A stretch of DNA of 64,000 nt from assembly GCA_965237785.1 (NCBI GenBank), contig OZ250159.1:1922001-1986000 (forward strand). The letters run 5' to 3'. Below the pieces are notes generated by a model that had not been told where the DNA came from, did not search any database, and worked only from the letters and a program-made list of their open reading frames with translations. Below, one piece after another: positions 33,352 to 41,681 of this stretch. Each line of letters begins with the position of its first letter. Within the stretch, counting starts at the first letter, position 1. This stretch comes from UBA6522 sp965237785 (GTDB lineage: Bacteria > Pseudomonadota > Gammaproteobacteria > Steroidobacterales > Rariloculaceae). Both the position numbers and the translations under genes were made by a program.

Positions 33352-34830
33352 ATGATGAAACCACTGTTTTCCGGACTGTTAATGCCAATCCTGCTGCTGT
33401 CGGGCGCTGGCTTTGCGGCTGACCGGCCCAACATCGTCCTGATGATATCGGACGACCAGGCCTGGTACGGGCTCTCCGCGCAGATGCATCCGGAGATGCC
33501 CAACTCCAGAAGCGACTTCTACCACACCCCGCGTCTGGAGGAACTCGCGAGTCAGGGGATGCGATTCACGGACGCCTATGCACCCGCAACCGTGTGTTCG
33601 GCGACCCGCGCGAGCCTGCAGACGGGCATGACCCCGGCCAGGAATCACTGGACGAAGGCAGCGCCGATCGCAACGGCGAGCAACAACTTCCCCTTGATCC
33701 CCGTACAGCACCGCAAAGTGCTCTCTACGGACGAGATCACCATCGGCGAAGTCCTGCAGGCGGCAGGCTATAGAACCGCGCACTACGGCAAGTGGCATCT
33801 TGCCGGCGGCGGTCCGGAGATACACGGCTACAATGAGGGTGACGGGGAAACCAGCAACGGTAACGCCGACCCGCTGAACGATCCCGAGAACCCGCTGGAT
33901 GTCATCGGGATGTCCGAGCGTGCGCTGGACTTCATGCGCCGCGCCGACGAAGCGAACGAGCCGTTCTTCGCGCAGATTTCCTACTATCCGCTGCACGTCC
34001 AGGAAAACGCCTCGCCCGAAACCATCGCGCGCGTCGAAGCGCGGCCGAGGGGCGAGATCCACTCCGACGTTCTTATTGCGGCGATCACCGAAGATCTGGA
34101 TACCGGCGTTGGCGTCCTCATGGACGGCCTCGAAGAGCTGGGACTCAGCGACAACACCTACCTCATCTATATCGGGGACAACGGGCACCGGCCCAACGAC
34201 AACAACATGGCCAACAATCGGGCGGACAATCCGGCTCCGCTCGTCGGCGACAAGGGCAATGTCTCCGAAGGGGGCATTCGCGTGCCGTTCATCATCAGGG
34301 GCCCCGGCATCGAGGCTGACTCCTGGTCACGCGTCCCGATCGTCGGTTACGACCTGTTCCCTACCTACGCAGAGTGGGCGGAGATCGATTCCGCCGATCT
34401 TCCCGCGGGGATCGAGGGTGGTAGCATCGCCTCGGTCGTCGCGAATGGCGGCGTCGGCGAAGTCGAGCGATCCACCGAAGAACTGGTGTTTCACTTTCCG
34501 CATTACCAGGTGGGCAGCCCGCAGAGCGCGATTCGGCTGGGCGACTACAAGCTGATCAAGTATTTCGAAGGGAACAAGACGGCGCTGTTCGACCTGGCCA
34601 CCGACATCGGCGAGAAGCAAAATCTTGTAACGAAGATGCCGGAGAAGGGCGCGGAACTCGAAGCGCGACTGGATGCGTACCTCGCGTCCGTGAACGCCGA
34701 CATACCGGTCGTCAATCCGGACTATGATCCGTCGAAACCGACCGGCTTCACCGGAAATCGCAGAGACCGCAATGCGTTCTTTCCGCATGACGCCACGATC
34801 GACGTCAAGCGACTGTACTACCCGGAGTAA
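33352..34830 (+). CDS. Exported sulfatase with CSATR active-site motif
   Basis: 492 residues from ATG 33352 (GTGGAGACAATC before it). Signal peptide to GFAA; metal Asps in MISDDQAWYGL; formylglycine motif CSATR at Cys82, where Ala replaces the usual Pro; HYGKWHLAGGG; YIGDNGH; GGIRVPFIIRGPG. It is closely related to the sulfatase at 41682 (same DQAWYGLS start and HPEMPNSRSDFY insert), which has CAPTR. Hydrolysis of a sulfate ester in the periplasm is expected. It is followed after 77 bases by a second sulfatase on the same strand. Confidence 0.9.
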   Translation: MMKPLFSGLLMPILLLSGAGFAADRPNIVLMISDDQAWYGLSAQMHPEMPNSRSDFYHTPRLEELASQGMRFTDAYAPATVCSATRASLQTGMTPARNHWTKAAPIATASNNFPLIPVQHRKVLSTDEITIGEVLQAAGYRTAHYGKWHLAGGGPEIHGYNEGDGETSNGNADPLNDPENPLDVIGMSERALDFMRRADEANEPFFAQISYYPLHVQENASPETIARVEARPRGEIHSDVLIAAITEDLDTGVGVLMDGLEELGLSDNTYLIYIGDNGHRPNDNNMANNRADNPAPLVGDKGNVSEGGIRVPFIIRGPGIEADSWSRVPIVGYDLFPTYAEWAEIDSADLPAGIEGGSIASVVANGGVGEVERSTEELVFHFPHYQVGSPQSAIRLGDYKLIKYFEGNKTALFDLATDIGEKQNLVTKMPEKGAELEARLDAYLASVNADIPVVNPDYDPSKPTGFTGNRRDRNAFFPHDATIDVKRLYYPE

Positions 34831-34907
34831 CAACCCGCCGACTTGCCAGCGTCTGGATGAGGCGCGACCATAGGCTCCTCACGCAAGAAAATACAAAGGA
34901 TAAAGCG

Positions 34908-36575
34908 ATGAAAGTCGAAGCCCGTCTGTTCGCACTATTGCTCTTCGGTGGGCTGTTCGCGTGCACGCCGGGTGACCCGGGTACAAACGAGGACGCGTCA
35001 AACGATGCTGCAGCGGAAGCTGCGCAAGATACGCCTGCCGCAACCGGAACTCCGCCCAATATCCTGTTTATCGTCGCAGATGACATCGGCTTTACCGATG
35101 TCGGCGCGTTTGGCGGTGAGATTTCGACACCGAATCTGGACAGGCTCGCCCACGGCGGCCTTCGACTCAACAATATGCATGCGGCGCCTGCCTGCCGGAG
35201 CACGCGGCTGATGATGATGTCGGGCGCTGGAACCGTCGCGGCCAACACGCCGTACCCGGAGGCAGCACGCGGCGGCGTGCTCAGCCTGGACTACGCGATC
35301 ATTCCCGAGCTTCTTCAGGACGCGGGCTATGCAACTTACATCACCGGAAAATGGGATCTGGGCGATGTCGAGGGATATACGCCCGGCGCGCGCGGCTTCG
35401 ACAAGTCTTTCGTACAGATCGGTGGTTCCGGGAGCTATTTCAACAGAATGTTAATGGGCAGCTTCGGTTACGAAGAGGACGACAGGAAACTGACGCCCGA
35501 GGATCTGCCGGACGACTTCTACGCCACGGAGCACTACACGGACAAGATGCTGGAATTCCTGAGTGCGACCGAGGAAGGGACGCCCTGGTTCGCTTATATG
35601 CCCTATACGGCCCCGCATTGGCCGTTGCAGCTCCCAACCGACGAATGGCTTGACCGCTATGCCGGCCGTTACGACGACGGCTACGACGCTCTGCGGATTC
35701 GGCGCTTCGAGCAGGCATCCGCCGCGGGTGTGCTGCCCCCCGGCTCGAATCTCGACGGCTTTCAACCCCTGGCCGAGCCCTGGGCAGACCTCAGCCCGGA
35801 CGAACAACGTCGCTACTCGCGAGCGCAGGAGATCTACGCCGGCATGGTGGAGTATCTCGACACAAGCATAGGCAGGGTAATCGGCTACCTGGAAGATACC
35901 GGGCAACTCGACAATACCGTGGTCGTGTTCTCGGCGGATCATGGCGCCTCAGCCGGCGAGCACGGCGTCGATACCGGGCGCGGGCCGCGTGGCGGTGGTG
36001 GACCGACGATGCCGGACGACGTTGATAACCGCTTCGAGAATTTCGGCCGCCCCGGCTCATTCGTCGACCATGGCCGGGGATTCGGTGAGGCCGCAACGGC
36101 GCCGTTCAAGTCCCAGAAGGGATCGTTGGACGAAGGTGGGTTGCGCTCAACCGCGTTCGTTTACTACCCGGCCGCGGTCGAGGCCGGCGGCGTCAGCAAT
36201 GCATTCTTGACCATGATGGATGTCCTGCCGACGTTTCTCGATATCGCCGGTGCCGGGCATCCGGGCGCCGGCCCCTACCGTGACGGCCGGGAGATCAACG
36301 ACATCGTCGGCCGCTCGGCCTGGCCGCACCTGACGGGACAGGCTTCGACGGTATATTCGCCATCCGACTCCGCGGGCTGGGCAGGCGGCGATGGCGGCGC
36401 ATTGATCCGCGGCGACTACAAGATCATCAACCGGCCGGCCCCCGGGGCCATGGGTGCGACGCCATGGCGCCTCTACGACCTGGCCGCCGATCCGGGGGAG
36501 AGGCGCGATATCGCCGCGGACAATCCCGGGCTCACGGCGGAGCTGGTCGCGGAGTGGGCCGCGAACTGGCGCTGA
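34908..36575 (+). CDS. Sulfatase-family lipoprotein with CRSTR motif
   Basis: 555 residues from ATG 34908. A lipobox (LFGGLFAC, Cys19) predicts a lipid anchor. Metal Asps in FIVADDIGFTDVGAFG; the position of the formylglycine motif reads ACRSTR (Cys96), without the Pro/Ala that the maturation enzyme normally needs; YITGKWDLGD; VFSADHGASAGEHG; an extended loop with NRFENFGRPGSFVDHGRGFG; DEGGLRSTAFV. Family membership is clear, but whether Cys96 is oxidised is open. Its nearest relative is the convergent gene at 36733-38340 (CQRTR). The two form a tail-to-tail pair around a tandem repeat. Confidence 0.88.
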   Translation: MKVEARLFALLLFGGLFACTPGDPGTNEDASNDAAAEAAQDTPAATGTPPNILFIVADDIGFTDVGAFGGEISTPNLDRLAHGGLRLNNMHAAPACRSTRLMMMSGAGTVAANTPYPEAARGGVLSLDYAIIPELLQDAGYATYITGKWDLGDVEGYTPGARGFDKSFVQIGGSGSYFNRMLMGSFGYEEDDRKLTPEDLPDDFYATEHYTDKMLEFLSATEEGTPWFAYMPYTAPHWPLQLPTDEWLDRYAGRYDDGYDALRIRRFEQASAAGVLPPGSNLDGFQPLAEPWADLSPDEQRRYSRAQEIYAGMVEYLDTSIGRVIGYLEDTGQLDNTVVVFSADHGASAGEHGVDTGRGPRGGGGPTMPDDVDNRFENFGRPGSFVDHGRGFGEAATAPFKSQKGSLDEGGLRSTAFVYYPAAVEAGGVSNAFLTMMDVLPTFLDIAGAGHPGAGPYRDGREINDIVGRSAWPHLTGQASTVYSPSDSAGWAGGDGGALIRGDYKIINRPAPGAMGATPWRLYDLAADPGERRDIAADNPGLTAELVAEWAANWR

Positions 36576-36583
36576 GTTCACGG

Positions 36584-36693
36584 ATACAACGCGGAGCACC
36601 TGACAGATACAACGCGGAGCACCTGACAGATACAACGCGGAGCACCTGACAGATACAACGCGGAGCACCTGACAGATACAACGCGGAGCACTG
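36584..36693. repeat. 23-bp tandem repeat, about 4.8 units
   Basis: The unit ATACAACGCGGAGCACCTGA plus CAG is repeated with no change over four full units and a partial fifth. It fills the space between two convergent sulfatase genes. Just after it a 17-bp direct repeat (GGGCCGATCAGTGCCAG and GGGCCGATCAGCGCCAG) leads into the end of the second gene. There are no spacers, so it is not a CRISPR array. Confidence 0.9.
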
Positions 36694-36732
36694 AATCGGC
36701 AATGGGCCGATCAGTGCCAGTTATTGGGCCGA

Positions 36733-38340
36733 TCAGCGCCAGCTGTTCTCCCATTCCTCCACGAGCTCGGCGGTCAGCTCGGGGAACAACGCTGCCAGGT
36801 CACGCGTTTCCCCGGGATCCGCGGTAATGTCGTAGAGCCGCCAGGGCGTCACGCCCATACCGCCGCCCGGGAGCCGCTCGTTAATGAGTTTATGGTCGCC
36901 GCGAATCAGCGCACCCACACCGCCGTCGGCTGACCACCCGGCCGTGTCGTCGGGCAGATGAACGGCAGGCGCCGCGCCGGTCAGGTGCGGCCAGAAGGAA
37001 CGCCCCGCGATCCCTCTGATTTCGCGACCGTCCTTATAAATTCCGGCACCTGGATGCTCGGTTCCGGCGATCTCGAGAAACGTCGGCAAGACGTCCATGA
37101 TCGTCATGAAACTGTGATTGACCTCACCCTCCGGAATCGCGGCCGGGTAACGGACGAAGGCTGCCGCGCGGAGACCGCCTTCGTAGATCCCGCCCTTTGA
37201 GCCCTTGAAAGGCGCCGTCGCCGCTTCAGCGAATCCCCGGCCGTGGTCGATAAACGATCCCGGGCGGCCAAAGTTCTCAAACCGGTTATCTCGATTGGCC
37301 ACGGAGCGCGGATCCACATCGCTCTCATCCAGACCGGCGTCGCTGCCCGAGCCGCCGTGGTCGGATGAGAACATGATAACGGTGTTGTCCATCTGACCGC
37401 TCTCTTCAAGGTAATCGACCAGACGACCGACGCTCATGTCGAGATATTCCACCATTCCCACGTAAATCTCCTGAGCGCGGGCGTGGCGACGCTGCTGGTC
37501 CGGGTTCAGGCTCGCCCAGGGCGCTGCCGTGGGCTTGAAGGACGCGAGCCTGCCGCCTTCAGGAATGACGCCGAGTTCGCGCGCCCTGGCGAAACGAGCC
37601 TCGCGCAATACGTCGTAGCCGGCGTCGTAGCGACCGGCGTGACGGTCCAGCCAGTCTTCAGGCAGTTGCAGTGGCCAGTGCGGCGCCGTATACGGCACGA
37701 ACGCAAACCAGGGCTGCTCGCCGTCGTTCGAGCGCAGGAATTCGAGCATCCTGTCGGTGTAGTACTCCGTGGCATAGAAGTCCTCGGGCAGATCATCAAT
37801 TCCCAGGGGGCGGCCGTCGTCCTCGTAGGGAAGCGGATCGTCCCAGAATTTCTCGGCGAAATGACTTGCGGATGCGTCTACGGCGACAAAGGAACGGTCG
37901 AAGCCACGTGTCGCCGGTGTATAACCCTCACCCGCGCCCAAATCCCATTTCCCGGCCATGTAGGTCGCGTACCCGGCATCCCGCAGCAGTTCCGGCAGGA
38001 TGACCCAATCGCGGCGCAGCAGGTTGCCCCGACGCCCGCTCATCGGGTTACCTATCACCTCCAGCGCAGCACCCGAGCCGGCACTCGCCATCAGCATGAC
38101 GCGGGTTCGCTGACAGTTCGCGTCGGTGTGGAAATTGGTCAGCCGCACGCCCGCGAAGGCGAGCTCGTCCAGATTCGGCGTTGGAATTTCGCTTCCGAAG
38201 GGACCGATGTCCGTGTAGCCCAGATCGTCGGCAACGATGTAGAGAATGTTGGGCCTGGCACCGCCGGGACCATCCCCCGAGCAACCGAACAACCCGCCCA
38301 GACAAATCAGCGTAATCGCGTAGACGCAGTAGCGCTTCAT
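36733..38340 (-). CDS. Sulfatase-family lipoprotein with CQRTR motif
   Basis: 535 residues from ATG 38340 with GAGGAGTTGAG directly before it. Lipobox LGGLFGC (Cys20). YIVADDLGYTDIGPFG; formylglycine position NCQRTR (Cys76), again without Pro; YMAGKWDLGAGEGYTP; MFSSDHGGSGSDAG; NRFENFGRPGSFIDHGRGFA; YEGGLRAAAFV. The whole chain parallels the protein at 34908. The longer frame to 38448 is rejected: its GLGLGLALGLG leader comes from a hexamer repeat. Sulfatase activity depends on whether the odd motif is matured. Confidence 0.88.
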   Translation of the reverse strand: MKRYCVYAITLICLGGLFGCSGDGPGGARPNILYIVADDLGYTDIGPFGSEIPTPNLDELAFAGVRLTNFHTDANCQRTRVMLMASAGSGAALEVIGNPMSGRRGNLLRRDWVILPELLRDAGYATYMAGKWDLGAGEGYTPATRGFDRSFVAVDASASHFAEKFWDDPLPYEDDGRPLGIDDLPEDFYATEYYTDRMLEFLRSNDGEQPWFAFVPYTAPHWPLQLPEDWLDRHAGRYDAGYDVLREARFARARELGVIPEGGRLASFKPTAAPWASLNPDQQRRHARAQEIYVGMVEYLDMSVGRLVDYLEESGQMDNTVIMFSSDHGGSGSDAGLDESDVDPRSVANRDNRFENFGRPGSFIDHGRGFAEAATAPFKGSKGGIYEGGLRAAAFVRYPAAIPEGEVNHSFMTIMDVLPTFLEIAGTEHPGAGIYKDGREIRGIAGRSFWPHLTGAAPAVHLPDDTAGWSADGGVGALIRGDHKLINERLPGGGMGVTPWRLYDITADPGETRDLAALFPELTAELVEEWENSWR

Positions 38341-38382
38341 CTCAACTCCTCGATGCCATCTCGCCCGAATGGGCGGCCGGCA

Positions 38383-38458
38383 GCCCAAGTCCAGACCCAA
38401 GCCCAAGGCCAAGCCCAAGCCCAGGCCCAAGCCCAAGCTCAAGCCCAAGCCCAGGCCC
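38383..38458. repeat. Hexanucleotide repeat AAGCCC
   Basis: About 12 units of AAGCCC with single-base variants (AAGTCC, AGGCCC, AAGCTC). It lies 43 bases upstream of the sulfatase start at 38340 and 49 bases beyond the end of the arylsulfotransferase gene. Length changes could alter the spacing of the upstream promoter. Confidence 0.9.
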
Positions 38459-38506
38459 TCCCATTCTATGGCCGGGTGGCAGCGTAATCCAGCCGATTGT
38501 TGCTCG

Positions 38507-39982
38507 CTACTGCGCGCCGATCGGCCCCATCGGCGTCAGGTCGCGGCCCGCGAAAGCCGGATGGGATGCGCTGTATCGGTACGCTCTGAACACAGGATTG
38601 TGCATCGGCGGCACGTCGATCATCTCGGCGACGATCTCCCCGTCCGTGGTCACCGGGTTAATGTACTCCCAGACGAGTTCGCCATCGGCCGTCACTTCGA
38701 AGATATGCCCTTCGGTGTCGGCACAGATCAGCGTGTTTCCATTCGGCAACCGCTGGGCGCCGGAGCCGATGTGGCTGAAGAAGTTCTGACCGCTCCTCGA
38801 TCCATACATCCACACGATCTGATTCGACACATTTTTCGCCATCTTGTGCGTATTTCGCGGGTTATCCGATTCCCAGACGTAGTAGCCCGCGTCAGGAGGA
38901 TTCACGTAGCTGCCGGTGTCGTTGCCGTTGGCGTCCAGGTAGGGATTGATCTCGTACACATAGGACTGCGGCATGCGCTCGAACAGGTACTGCCCATTGT
39001 TGAACAGGAGAATATTGCCCGCGCCCGGCCGCCCTTCGTCGATCCACTGGATGTCATGGATGCCGCCGATCTGTTTGTGTCCGGGGCTTGAGCCTGTCCA
39101 GTCCTCGTTGATCGAGGGCGGGTCGCCCTGCCCGTAACGCGCAGGATCGCCGAAACGCCATAGCAGATCGCCTCTTGGCCCCTCGGCCAATGCAATGCTC
39201 GCCTCCGGATTGCCGGGCACGAAGGTATTGCCATGATCGACGATGTAGACCTCGCCCTGAACGGTGTCGAACATCACGCGATCCAGCTCCGAGTTGTAAT
39301 CCATGGCATTGAGATGCAGCCAGTCGCGGCGCACGGGACGGCCTGGAAGATTGACATTCAGCCGCCCCGGATAATCGGCAATGGTCTTGCCCTCGCCCAC
39401 GTAGTTGGCTTTATCCGGATACCGGTCCTGAACCAGGTGATCGACAAAGCGCCACTCCCAGATAATCTCGCCGTCCATATTGACCTCGACGATGGTATCG
39501 ATCTGGGCACCGGTATAGTCATTCGCCGGATCGCAACCCAGCGAGACGCACTCTTCCTGGGAGACGTCTCTGTTGGCAATATAGAACGTCGTCATCTCGC
39601 CGAGCTTGGGGTTGTAGCCGCGGACATAGTCATGGTGTGGCTGGTAATTCGGCCGCGTGTCCCGATAACTCCAGACGATGTTGCCGTCCCAGTCCACTTC
39701 CTGAAAACCGTCGCTGTCGCGAGCGAAGAGGTTGCCGTTATCGAGCAACCGCGGGTTCCCGCCAATGGGCCAACTGTGAACGACGTTGCCGTCCAGATCG
39801 AGGGCGTAAGTGGTCGCATTCCCTTGCGATGAGAACACGGTGTAGCCTTCGTAGGCGCGCTCTTTGTCTACATAGTTCAGGCCCGTCACCTTGCGGATCG
39901 TCTCCGCGTATCCGAGCGTCGCGCTCAAGAACACGACGACGAGGACGGGAATGCTTGCCAAAAACTTCGCTCTTACTTTCAT
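38507..39982 (-). CDS. Arylsulfotransferase (ASST-like beta-propeller)
   Basis: 491 residues, signal peptide to LGYAET. Propeller blades are visible as repeated strand pairs (ATTYALDLDGNVVHSWPIGG, EVDWDGNIVWSYRD, EVTADGELVWEYINP). Conserved His-containing loops occur: QPHHDYV, WLHLNAMDYN, GGIHDIQWIDEG and RNTHKMAK; in ASST enzymes a His carries the sulfate between donor and acceptor phenols without PAPS. The family identity is good, but I cannot say which His is catalytic. It is the last gene of a same-strand run sulfatase-MPE-ASST, so sulfate transfer and removal are encoded together. Confidence 0.8.
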   Translation of the reverse strand: MKVRAKFLASIPVLVVVFLSATLGYAETIRKVTGLNYVDKERAYEGYTVFSSQGNATTYALDLDGNVVHSWPIGGNPRLLDNGNLFARDSDGFQEVDWDGNIVWSYRDTRPNYQPHHDYVRGYNPKLGEMTTFYIANRDVSQEECVSLGCDPANDYTGAQIDTIVEVNMDGEIIWEWRFVDHLVQDRYPDKANYVGEGKTIADYPGRLNVNLPGRPVRRDWLHLNAMDYNSELDRVMFDTVQGEVYIVDHGNTFVPGNPEASIALAEGPRGDLLWRFGDPARYGQGDPPSINEDWTGSSPGHKQIGGIHDIQWIDEGRPGAGNILLFNNGQYLFERMPQSYVYEINPYLDANGNDTGSYVNPPDAGYYVWESDNPRNTHKMAKNVSNQIVWMYGSRSGQNFFSHIGSGAQRLPNGNTLICADTEGHIFEVTADGELVWEYINPVTTDGEIVAEMIDVPPMHNPVFRAYRYSASHPAFAGRDLTPMGPIGAQ

Positions 39983-40111
39983 CTTGGTACCCCTTTTCTT
40001 CGCCTTTCAGCCGGCCTTTTTCAGGCCGCGTATCGAGAATAGCATGCAGCGCTTCACCCACAATGACGCATAACAGCGACGCATGGCCAAGGCTGTCTTT
40101 CTCATGCTGGA

Positions 40112-41677
40112 CTAGCGAATTGCGTACGAATACGCAATCTCGCCATTCTCGTGACCGTTCAACTCCACTTGTACGTCGTCCCAGAGCACAAGCCCTTCGG
40201 GCAGGTACGACTTGACGTAGTCCACCCTGACCTCGTCCGGAGATACCGTGACATGGAGATAACCCGAGTTCGGAAGCAACTCGCCGGACAGGTAGCTCTC
40301 GTGGAAACAGGAGCCACAAAAAACCTCGCCCGGTGTCGGGTCCGCCGGATTGGGGACTTCCTGGTAGATCAGTCCATCCAATTCCTGGCGGGCGTACAGG
40401 TGGTCGTGCCCCTGGAAGAAGATGGTGACGCCGTTCTCCACCATGAGTTGGTGGATCGGCAGCTCCCAATCGGGCCGCCGCTCGTCGAACTCCCACGTGC
40501 CGTCCGCGCCGTGGCCACCCCATTCATAGAGCCCCGCCATCTCCACCGCGCCGCGCCCGGTGCCGAGCACGTGGTGCGCGAAGACGAACTTGTATCTGGC
40601 GTCGCTCTCTTCGAGCGTTGTCTTGAGCCACCGGTACTGATCATCGCCGATGGTCGACTCCCAGGGGTCGTCCGGCGCCACGGTCAACGCCTCCCACTCT
40701 TCCTGAATCTCGCTCCAGGGCGGCTCCGCAAGGGAACCCATTCCCATTCCGGATGACATACCGACCGGCCCGGGCGACTGCCAGTACGGGTCGATCGCGA
40801 CGAACAGGGCATCGCCCCACTCGAAGGCGTAGTAGTCCTTGAGCAAACCGACCCCCGGTACTTCATCCTGGTCGACCGAATAGAACCCATCGGGGGACGG
40901 CAGCGGATAAATCCGGGTTCTCGCATTGCCGGCAAAGATCGATACGTCATGCAGCGGCGTGCCGAGAAAATGCCGGCGGGCTTCCTCGTGGTTGCCGTTC
41001 ACCAACATCAGTGCCGTGGAGTTCGCCATGACGCCGAAGTAGTTTCGCTGATTCAGATAGACCGCATCCACCGTCTCCTGGGTCATGGCGGTCGCGCTGC
41101 CCTGAAAGAGGTTGTACATCTGGTTGGAGATGCTGAAGTCGTCTCCGAGCGTGAAGTACAAATCCGGTTGGGCCGCCGCGACATTCTCCATGGTACGAAC
41201 ATAGAGGTCGGTGTGGAACATCCGCCCGGGTCCGGGGCGTTCCGGGTGCGAGTCGCCCTGAACCCCGAAGCTGAACGTCGCCCCTTGCGGCCGATGGGTG
41301 TGAAACGTGTACTCCTGCCCGCTGTACTCCTGTCCCCCTTCGAACGTCGAGGTGCCGGGACGCCGGTAGCTCACGCGATAGAAGTACCGGGTATTGGCCT
41401 CGAGTCCGTCTACAGACAGATCGACGAGGTTGTCGCCCGATGTCAGGCCCGCCGCCGTCCTGCCCGTATAGGCGCCGGGCGACTCCCCGTATTCGGCGAA
41501 TACCTCGGTTCCCTCGGGGGCCTGAACATGCACACCGACGGCGTCGTCGGTGGGTCGACCCAGGATGATGTTCTCCGGCTCAGGGACCTGTGCGGCGGTC
41601 GGCTGAACGGTCGAAACAACCATGGATCCCAGCGAGAGCAGCAGAGCTGACGATCGTTTCATCCGGTTGGATTCCAT
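40112..41677 (-). CDS. Exported metallophosphoesterase
   Basis: 521 residues from ATG 41677 (41662 is also possible; the frame to 41920 overlaps the sulfatase and is rejected). Signal peptide to PTAAQ; PAP-type domain NIILGRPTDDAVGVHVQAPE; GDSHPERPG, LGDDF, GNHEEARRH, FAHHVLGTGRG and FQGHDHLYARQ. A Met/Gly loop (GMSSGMGMGS) and a cysteine pair (VFCGSCFHES) in the C-terminal region set it apart. It starts a few bases after the stop of the sulfatase gene at 41682, so sulfatase and phosphoesterase are translationally linked. Confidence 0.87.
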   Translation of the reverse strand: MESNRMKRSSALLLSLGSMVVSTVQPTAAQVPEPENIILGRPTDDAVGVHVQAPEGTEVFAEYGESPGAYTGRTAAGLTSGDNLVDLSVDGLEANTRYFYRVSYRRPGTSTFEGGQEYSGQEYTFHTHRPQGATFSFGVQGDSHPERPGPGRMFHTDLYVRTMENVAAAQPDLYFTLGDDFSISNQMYNLFQGSATAMTQETVDAVYLNQRNYFGVMANSTALMLVNGNHEEARRHFLGTPLHDVSIFAGNARTRIYPLPSPDGFYSVDQDEVPGVGLLKDYYAFEWGDALFVAIDPYWQSPGPVGMSSGMGMGSLAEPPWSEIQEEWEALTVAPDDPWESTIGDDQYRWLKTTLEESDARYKFVFAHHVLGTGRGAVEMAGLYEWGGHGADGTWEFDERRPDWELPIHQLMVENGVTIFFQGHDHLYARQELDGLIYQEVPNPADPTPGEVFCGSCFHESYLSGELLPNSGYLHVTVSPDEVRVDYVKSYLPEGLVLWDDVQVELNGHENGEIAYSYAIR

Positions 41678-41681
41678 GTGA

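Noticed and set aside
36584..36693. CRISPR-like array
   Set aside because: The repeats are directly joined without spacers and no cas gene is present.
38341..38448. N-terminal extension (GLGLGLALGLG) of the sulfatase
   Set aside because: Translated hexamer repeat; the ATG at 38340 has a good SD and a lipobox follows.
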